DNA of 64,000 bases from Treponema sp. (GTDB lineage: Bacteria; Spirochaetota; Spirochaetia; Treponematales; Treponemataceae): contig JAFUYH010000030.1 in the NCBI GenBank assembly GCA_017470605.1, positions 1 to 64,000 on the forward strand, in the 5' to 3' direction. Shown piece by piece: positions 58,977-64,000 of the stretch; position 1 is the first letter of the stretch; every line of letters begins with the position of its first letter. The notes below the pieces were generated by a model. That model was not told where the DNA came from, ran no database searches, and worked only from the letters and a program-made list of their open reading frames with translations. A program made the position numbers and the translations under genes.

Positions 58977-60721
58977 AATCCTCACTCTTAAAAAAAGTTA
59001 TCGTTCTTATTTTAATTTTATCAGGATTTTTACCTCTTTATTCTCAGGAACTGCTAGATAATCAGAACGCCTCATGGTCAAAGGTTCTTCCAGGAACCGT
59101 AGTCTGCCAGCCTGTCCTTACCAGTTATGGTTTCTGTCTTGCAAGTGACGCAAAAACTGTAATTGCACTTTCAAGTTCAGGAAAGCTTTTGTGGGAAAAA
59201 TCTTTTGCAAAGACAAAAAACGTCAGTCTTGCAGCTCTGCCTTCTGATTTCATTCTTTTTTTTGATAAAGACAGGTCTGTTATGAAACTGATTAATCCAA
59301 GCGGCTCTATTGTCTGGGAGACTTCACTTCCCTTTAATTATACAGAAAATTCCTTTCTTGCAGGCCGGGATGGACGTTTTTTCATAAAGGGAAATTCCTG
59401 CATAATCTGCTATGCAATGAACGGCCTTATCCGTTGGAAAATTGAAAACCTGAAATTAAAAGACCTGCCTCCTCAGGAACTGCCGGACGGTTCTCTGGTT
59501 CTTTTTACAGGTGAAAAAGAAGGAAAAAGCTGTGGCCTCAGGATTTCTCCTTTTGGTGAAATTCTGGAAGAGATAACATTTTCTGGAGAAATATCCAATG
59601 CATGGTGGTGTCAGGATGGGGTTCTGCTTTCATTTAATGATGGAAGTGCCGGGCTCTTTGCCCTGAAAGAAGGACTGGCAGAAAATCAGTGGGTTTTTAA
59701 TAAAAAAGTAAAAGGGCTTTCTTTTGCCGTCAATTCCAAAAAAGATAAGGTTTCAGCCCTGCTTCCTATGGAAAACAGCCTTTCCGTTAATATTCTGAAT
59801 GCAAAAAACGGAAAGATATCAAAATCTTTTACAGTAAAAGATATAAAGGGACAGAATCTGCTCTTTACTTCTATGAATGATTCTTCAATTCTTCTGGCTG
59901 ATGATAAAAACTGTATGCTTTTTAAAAGTGACGGCACTCCGCTTCGCATCATGCGCTTTGAAAATCAGAAATCAAAATCTGCATGGAATTATCTAGCATA
60001 TACGCCGGATAACTATCTGCTTTTGTGCAGAAAAAACTGGTCTTTAGATGCATTCAGGCTTCATTCTTCACAGTCGAATTCCGAAAACTCAAATTTATCA
60101 AAAAAACTTCTTACGTCTTATCCTGATTTTATAGAAGTAAATACTGAAAAATTTAATTATTATTACGGAGGATTTGGAAACGAGATGACAGATCCTGCAA
60201 ATCAGGCCCTGCTGAAAGACAATAATCTGGGTAAAAAAGAAATCGAAATTACTTCAAATGCCCTCTCTACAGGTTATGCATATTCTTCTTCCCTTGTTAC
60301 CTCAGATTTTGGTACCCGCATGGAAAATTCCGTATTCGAGGAAGATTCTTCCGGCCTTGAAAAAATCCTCTCCCAGCTTCCCTATCTTTCAAGTTCGGAT
60401 TCTGCAGAATGTATTGCTTCTATCATAAGGCGTACTTCCAATCCTTCCATAATAAATGCCCTCTTAAAAGGTGTAAGCGAATGTCCTTATGACCCGGAAG
60501 GAAAAATTCTTGCCGCTCTGGAACAAAAGGCCTCTAAAATAGACAGCAAAAATGTAACTAATATTGAGTCTATCTGCGATGCCGTAGGGGGAATTTGCCA
60601 GTTTATGGGTAAGCCGGCATATTTTTCTAAAGGACGGAATATTCTGAAAAACTTTCTATCTCCAAATCAGGATGCAAGAAGCCGGGAACACGTCCGCATG
60701 GTGATGGAATCCCTGCTCTAA
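58973..60721 (+). CDS. Exported beta-propeller (PQQ-like repeat) protein
   Basis: The 582-residue protein has a signal peptide (residues 1-24, PLYSQE). Repeated blades such as VIALSSSGKLLWEKSF and LINPSGSIVWETSL are of the PQQ/BamB type, and the last 170 residues are helical. It probably lies in the periplasm or at the outer membrane, with a role in protein-protein contact. It is translationally coupled to the methyltransferase gene. Confidence 0.8.
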   Translation: MKSSLLKKVIVLILILSGFLPLYSQELLDNQNASWSKVLPGTVVCQPVLTSYGFCLASDAKTVIALSSSGKLLWEKSFAKTKNVSLAALPSDFILFFDKDRSVMKLINPSGSIVWETSLPFNYTENSFLAGRDGRFFIKGNSCIICYAMNGLIRWKIENLKLKDLPPQELPDGSLVLFTGEKEGKSCGLRISPFGEILEEITFSGEISNAWWCQDGVLLSFNDGSAGLFALKEGLAENQWVFNKKVKGLSFAVNSKKDKVSALLPMENSLSVNILNAKNGKISKSFTVKDIKGQNLLFTSMNDSSILLADDKNCMLFKSDGTPLRIMRFENQKSKSAWNYLAYTPDNYLLLCRKNWSLDAFRLHSSQSNSENSNLSKKLLTSYPDFIEVNTEKFNYYYGGFGNEMTDPANQALLKDNNLGKKEIEITSNALSTGYAYSSSLVTSDFGTRMENSVFEEDSSGLEKILSQLPYLSSSDSAECIASIIRRTSNPSIINALLKGVSECPYDPEGKILAALEQKASKIDSKNVTNIESICDAVGGICQFMGKPAYFSKGRNILKNFLSPNQDARSREHVRMVMESLL

Positions 60722-60879
60722 AAATTACGGCTTCTTCCTGAAAAGGCAGTCCTTTTTACAGTTTCGGCTCTTTTATAAAGCGTCTGCCCCTTGTCTGCCC
60801 CTTGCCTGTTCCATACCTGCAAAAATCTTTTATGGAAAAAAAATGCTATATGTGTTAAAATTATTCGATAAGGAATATT

Positions 60880-62487
60880 ATGATGAAGAAAATAATTTCA
60901 CTTTTTACCCTTTCACTTTTAGTATCCGTACTGTCATTTTCTCTGGAAGTTGACCGCTCTGAGCTCCAGAGCATTTCCAGCAATACTACAATTGAATTCA
61001 TTAGTTATACAGGCCCTCACAGGGTTATAGATTCTGCAGCTTCAATCAGAGGGATTGGAGAAAGTTTGGGAAATGTTATTTCTCAGAAGCGGGAAAGCCA
61101 GAATGAGACTGGCAGTGCAAGCCGTTATTCTGTTATTCATGCCATTGACCCGAATGAAAGCGGAAAACTTGATGCGGACATAATTATTTTAGGTCCTGAT
61201 GCCGGTGTAGACCATATTAACAACCTGCGCCGAATCATTGCAGGTTATCTTTCTGCGGCCTATGGTTATAGCAATGAAGATGCAGATACTCTTGCCGTAT
61301 TCATTACTGTTTACAACGCCGTATACAGGGGAAAACTTTCTGATGCAGGAAAAAAATACAAGCAGATTGTCCTGAACAATGTTACAGAAGCAGATTTCGG
61401 TCTGTCTGTAAACTATAAGGACTGGCCAGGCCATTCTCAGATTATTATTCCTGTTTATGACGCTACAAACGGAGGTCTTTCTTCTATTGATACCTCTGTA
61501 ATAAGTGATTCAAAAGTTGTCAATTCCATGAAAGAAGATGACGACCGCAATGTAGAAAGCCGAAAAAATATGGTTGATATAAAAGAGCGTGAATCTGAAA
61601 CGGCCTCAGAAAATGCCAGAAATGCCCAGAAAGAAGCTGTTGCAGAACAGAAGACTGCTGACTCAGAAAAGAAAAATGCTGCAGAAGCCCAGAAAGAAGC
61701 CGCTTCTGCCCAGAAGGAAGCTGACGAAAAACAGCAGTATGCAGACGAAAATCCTGATGATAAAGATGCCCAGCGCGAAGCAGATGAAGCCCAGCGTGAG
61801 GCAGATGAAGTTGCAAAAAGAGCAGATGAAGCCCAGGTCAAGGCAGATGAAGCTCAGGAAAAAGCAGACCAGGCACGTACAGAAGCACAGGAAAAACAGG
61901 CTCTTGCAGATAAAAAACAGGCAGAAGCCCAGTCTGAACGCAAGGATATAGCAAAAGACCAGCAGGAAATTCAAAAACAGGAAGCGGCTATGGCAAATAT
62001 GCCGTCAGATTATGGTATTGTCCTTTTTGATGACAAAGCAATGCTTTCCCGCCTTGTACGCTATAATTCTGAAACTGGTGAAGTATTAAAAAACTCTCCA
62101 GTTACAAGTATTCGCGGACGTTTAATATACAAGGCTGGAAACAATTACCTTGCTATTGCCGGTGAAAATTCCAAAAATGGGGCCATAAAACTTGTTCTTC
62201 TTTCTCCTGATACAATGGAAATTGAAGCTGAAAGTGACAGAAGTGTTGCCGAAGATTCTATTCTTGTGCAGGATGGCAGTGACTATTATTGCGTTATTGA
62301 TGAAGACGGAGAATATTATATTGGAAAGTTTGGAGAAGATCTTTCTTTCAAGCTTAAGTCTCAGATTACAGTAAAATCCGCAAGTCCAATTACAGTTGGA
62401 AGTTCAACAATTTCTGTAACAGATTCTTCCGGTTCATTAAAAGTTCTGGATAAAGCTGATTTATCAGATATTTCAAGCGGAAAATAA
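60880..62487 (+). CDS. P83/100-family antigen
   Basis: The 535-residue protein has a signal peptide (residues 1-21) and an N-terminal domain with IRGIGESLGNVISQ, DADIIILGPDAGVDHI and LAVFITVYNAVYRGK, which fits the spirochaetal P83/100 antigen of Borrelia and treponemes. Residues about 225-375 form a long coiled coil of AQKEA, QREADEA and QEKADQA repeats. The C-terminal 150 residues form a beta-rich domain. It strongly supports spirochaete origin. Its function is unknown; it is probably periplasmic. Confidence 0.88.
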   Translation: MMKKIISLFTLSLLVSVLSFSLEVDRSELQSISSNTTIEFISYTGPHRVIDSAASIRGIGESLGNVISQKRESQNETGSASRYSVIHAIDPNESGKLDADIIILGPDAGVDHINNLRRIIAGYLSAAYGYSNEDADTLAVFITVYNAVYRGKLSDAGKKYKQIVLNNVTEADFGLSVNYKDWPGHSQIIIPVYDATNGGLSSIDTSVISDSKVVNSMKEDDDRNVESRKNMVDIKERESETASENARNAQKEAVAEQKTADSEKKNAAEAQKEAASAQKEADEKQQYADENPDDKDAQREADEAQREADEVAKRADEAQVKADEAQEKADQARTEAQEKQALADKKQAEAQSERKDIAKDQQEIQKQEAAMANMPSDYGIVLFDDKAMLSRLVRYNSETGEVLKNSPVTSIRGRLIYKAGNNYLAIAGENSKNGAIKLVLLSPDTMEIEAESDRSVAEDSILVQDGSDYYCVIDEDGEYYIGKFGEDLSFKLKSQITVKSASPITVGSSTISVTDSSGSLKVLDKADLSDISSGK

Positions 62488-62499
62488 AAGGAATATAAC

Positions 62500-64000
62500 A
62501 TGAATAAAATCAATCTGCAGGGAAACTGGTCTCTTTCTGGAGTAAATCCTGAAGGAGAAAAAATCTTATGTCCTGTATCTATTCCTGGAGATTTTCATAC
62601 TGCCCTGCTAAAAGAAGGCATTATTGCTGATCCTTATAAAGGTTTTAATGAACAGGAGCAGCTTTGGGTCGGCAAGTCTGACTGGAAAATTGAACGCAAA
62701 TTTAATTTTACGCCATGTGAACAGATTGAAAACAGTGAAAAAAGCCGGACTTTTATTACTCTTACAGAAGCAGATACTTTTTTTACTCTTTATATAAACG
62801 GAAAAGAAGCCGGGCGCGGTAAAAATCAGTTTGCCAGACATCGTTTTGATATAAGTGATTTTCTGGTAAAGGGTGAAAATACAGTCTCCATTCTTTTTGA
62901 ATCTGCAGAAAACAAAGCAGGTCAGGAAGCTGAAAAATTACCATATTCTGTTCCATGTATGTCTTATGACGTTTGTTCTCCAAACAGAAATCTTGCAAGA
63001 AAATGTCAGTGTCATGGCGGCTGGGACTGGGGGCCTTGCATTATGGTAAGCGGAATTTACGGAGAAATTTTTCTGGAAACTGTTAATTCCGGCCTTTTTA
63101 ATTATGTTAATGTTTTCTATGAACATAAAAACAATGACTGGACCGCAAAAGTTCATGTGAATTATTATTCATTTGTTAATAAAATCAGACACTTTGACTT
63201 TAAAATTGAAGGTTCAGATATAACAGAATCTTCTGTATCTAAAGAAATAGCCCTGAAAGATGGAGAGAATCTCTTTACGGTTGAAATTCCTGTAAAAAAT
63301 CCTTCTGTATGGAAGACTTCTGGAGAACTCGAAGAAGCCGGTCTTTCTGAAAACGTAATCTATACTTTATCTTCCTGTGTTTTGAATGAAGATTTATCCA
63401 TAGATTCCAGTGAATACAGAAAAATCTCTTTTAATACCCTGAAAGCCGTTACCTACAAGGATACTGTTGATGAAAAGGATGGCCGCTGCCTTTATTTTGA
63501 AAACAACGGTAGGCGTATTTTTGCAAAAGGTTCAAACTGGATTCCTGCAGAAAATCTTCCATCCCGTCTTACAGATGAACGTTATGAAGATTTGCTGAAA
63601 TCAGCCATTCTTGCTCATCATAACTGTATCAGGGTTTGGGGCGGTGGTTTTTACGAAAAAGAAAAATTCTATGACCTGTGCGATTTATATGGTCTGATTG
63701 TATGGCAGGATTTTATGTTTGCCTGTTCAATGTATCCTGCCTCTGATGATTTTCTCTTAAATGTTCAGTATGAACTGGATTATCAGATTCCCCGCCTGCA
63801 GACTCATGCCTGTATTGGAATCTGGTGCGGTAACAATGAAAATTATGGTGCCATGAACTGGTTCCGTGAAAGCGTGCGTAATCATGACCGTTATATGGTA
63901 GATTATGACAGGCTTTATCACGGCACTATTGGAAAAACTGTAAAAAAATATGATACCCGCCTTTACTGGCCAAGTTCTCCTTGTGCCGGCCCTGATGATT
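62500..64000 (+). CDS. Beta-mannosidase (GH2), cut by the window end
   Basis: The ORF starts at the ATG at 62500, with AAAGGA just upstream, and is open to the window end (500 codons seen). WVGKSDWKIERKFNF, CHGGWDWGPCIM, IRVWGGGFYEKEKFYDLCD, VWQDFMFACSMYP and IGIWCGNNEN (with the acid/base Glu) are typical of GH2 beta-mannosidases. The full enzyme should be about 820-850 residues. No signal peptide, so it probably acts on imported manno-oligosaccharides. Confidence 0.9.
   Translation, partial: MNKINLQGNWSLSGVNPEGEKILCPVSIPGDFHTALLKEGIIADPYKGFNEQEQLWVGKSDWKIERKFNFTPCEQIENSEKSRTFITLTEADTFFTLYINGKEAGRGKNQFARHRFDISDFLVKGENTVSILFESAENKAGQEAEKLPYSVPCMSYDVCSPNRNLARKCQCHGGWDWGPCIMVSGIYGEIFLETVNSGLFNYVNVFYEHKNNDWTAKVHVNYYSFVNKIRHFDFKIEGSDITESSVSKEIALKDGENLFTVEIPVKNPSVWKTSGELEEAGLSENVIYTLSSCVLNEDLSIDSSEYRKISFNTLKAVTYKDTVDEKDGRCLYFENNGRRIFAKGSNWIPAENLPSRLTDERYEDLLKSAILAHHNCIRVWGGGFYEKEKFYDLCDLYGLIVWQDFMFACSMYPASDDFLLNVQYELDYQIPRLQTHACIGIWCGNNENYGAMNWFRESVRNHDRYMVDYDRLYHGTIGKTVKKYDTRLYWPSSPCAGPDD

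Noticed and set aside
61455-61974. Several minus-strand Ser/Ala/Phe-rich frames opposite the P83/100 coiled coil
   Set aside because: They mirror the repetitive AQKEA-type coiled-coil codons and have no independent support.
1-64000. tRNA or rRNA genes and CRISPR arrays
   Set aside because: I scanned intergenic gaps for cloverleaf or rRNA-like sequence and for regularly spaced repeats and found none. The tandem repeats seen (3095, 11743, 40727) have no spacers of CRISPR type.

Overview
The window looks like chromosomal DNA from a Treponema-type spirochaete, probably an anaerobic gut or oral commensal. The taxon call rests on a P83/100-type antigen gene, a BspA-like leucine-rich-repeat surface protein, a ferredoxin-dependent 2-oxoacid oxidoreductase, an Rnf-like operon and strong treponemal codon habits. 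It is inferred, not proven.

Layout. (1) 0.2-10.9 kb, plus strand: a glutamine-nitrogen block, carA, the first half of carB, asnB, the second half of carB, a YkgJ-like Cys-rich protein, pyrG, glnA and an ANTAR-domain antiterminator. (2) 11-19.2 kb, minus strand: gltB-gltD-purF. All of these enzymes except the YkgJ-like protein and the ANTAR regulator use or make glutamine or glutamate. The carA and gltB leaders each carry a promoter followed by AAAGNN hexaloop hairpins that overlap the 5' arm of a terminator, which is the architecture expected of ANTAR targets. (3) 19.2-22.5 kb: three exported proteins. (4) 22.6-26.8 kb: a small ORF, an XRE-cupin regulator and a four-subunit 2-oxoacid:ferredoxin oxidoreductase interrupted by a GxxExxY element. 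(5) 27.1-38.4 kb: a type I restriction-modification operon (hsdM, GxxExxY, Fic, BRO/DinD-like, hsdS, a membrane KAP-type NTPase, a truncated RhuM, hsdR). (6) 38.5-41.9 kb: gene remnants, an HD-domain protein, a LUD protein and an OmpA-like protein. (7) 42-45 kb: a diaminobutyrate aminotransferase and decarboxylase pair (1,3-diaminopropane route). (8) 45-53.6 kb, minus strand: a divergent rnfCDGEAB-like operon with a membrane protein, a DUF212 protein and a catalytically degenerate GH57-like protein. (9) 53.7-64 kb: housekeeping and envelope genes, ending inside a beta-mannosidase.

The most unusual theme is small palindromic or inverted-repeat elements. Two families occur both as an 'empty' element of about 80-90 bp and as a 450-470 bp element carrying a GxxExxY (PD-D/E-x-K-like) gene inside the same terminal inverted repeats: AACAAAGATA ends at 23588-23675 and 24262-24731, and TCACACGGATT ends at 15027-15106 (inside gltB, in frame) and 36370-36823. 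A third, GC-rich family (TGAGGGGGAAG...) lies in frame in asnB and twice in gltB, and also between genes. Related insertions accompany a duplicated asnB 3' end, a duplicated pyrG 5' end and a tandem insert in purF. The second striking theme is that the Rnf-like operon lacks nearly all recognised flavin-attachment, NADH-site and intramembrane iron-sulfur motifs.
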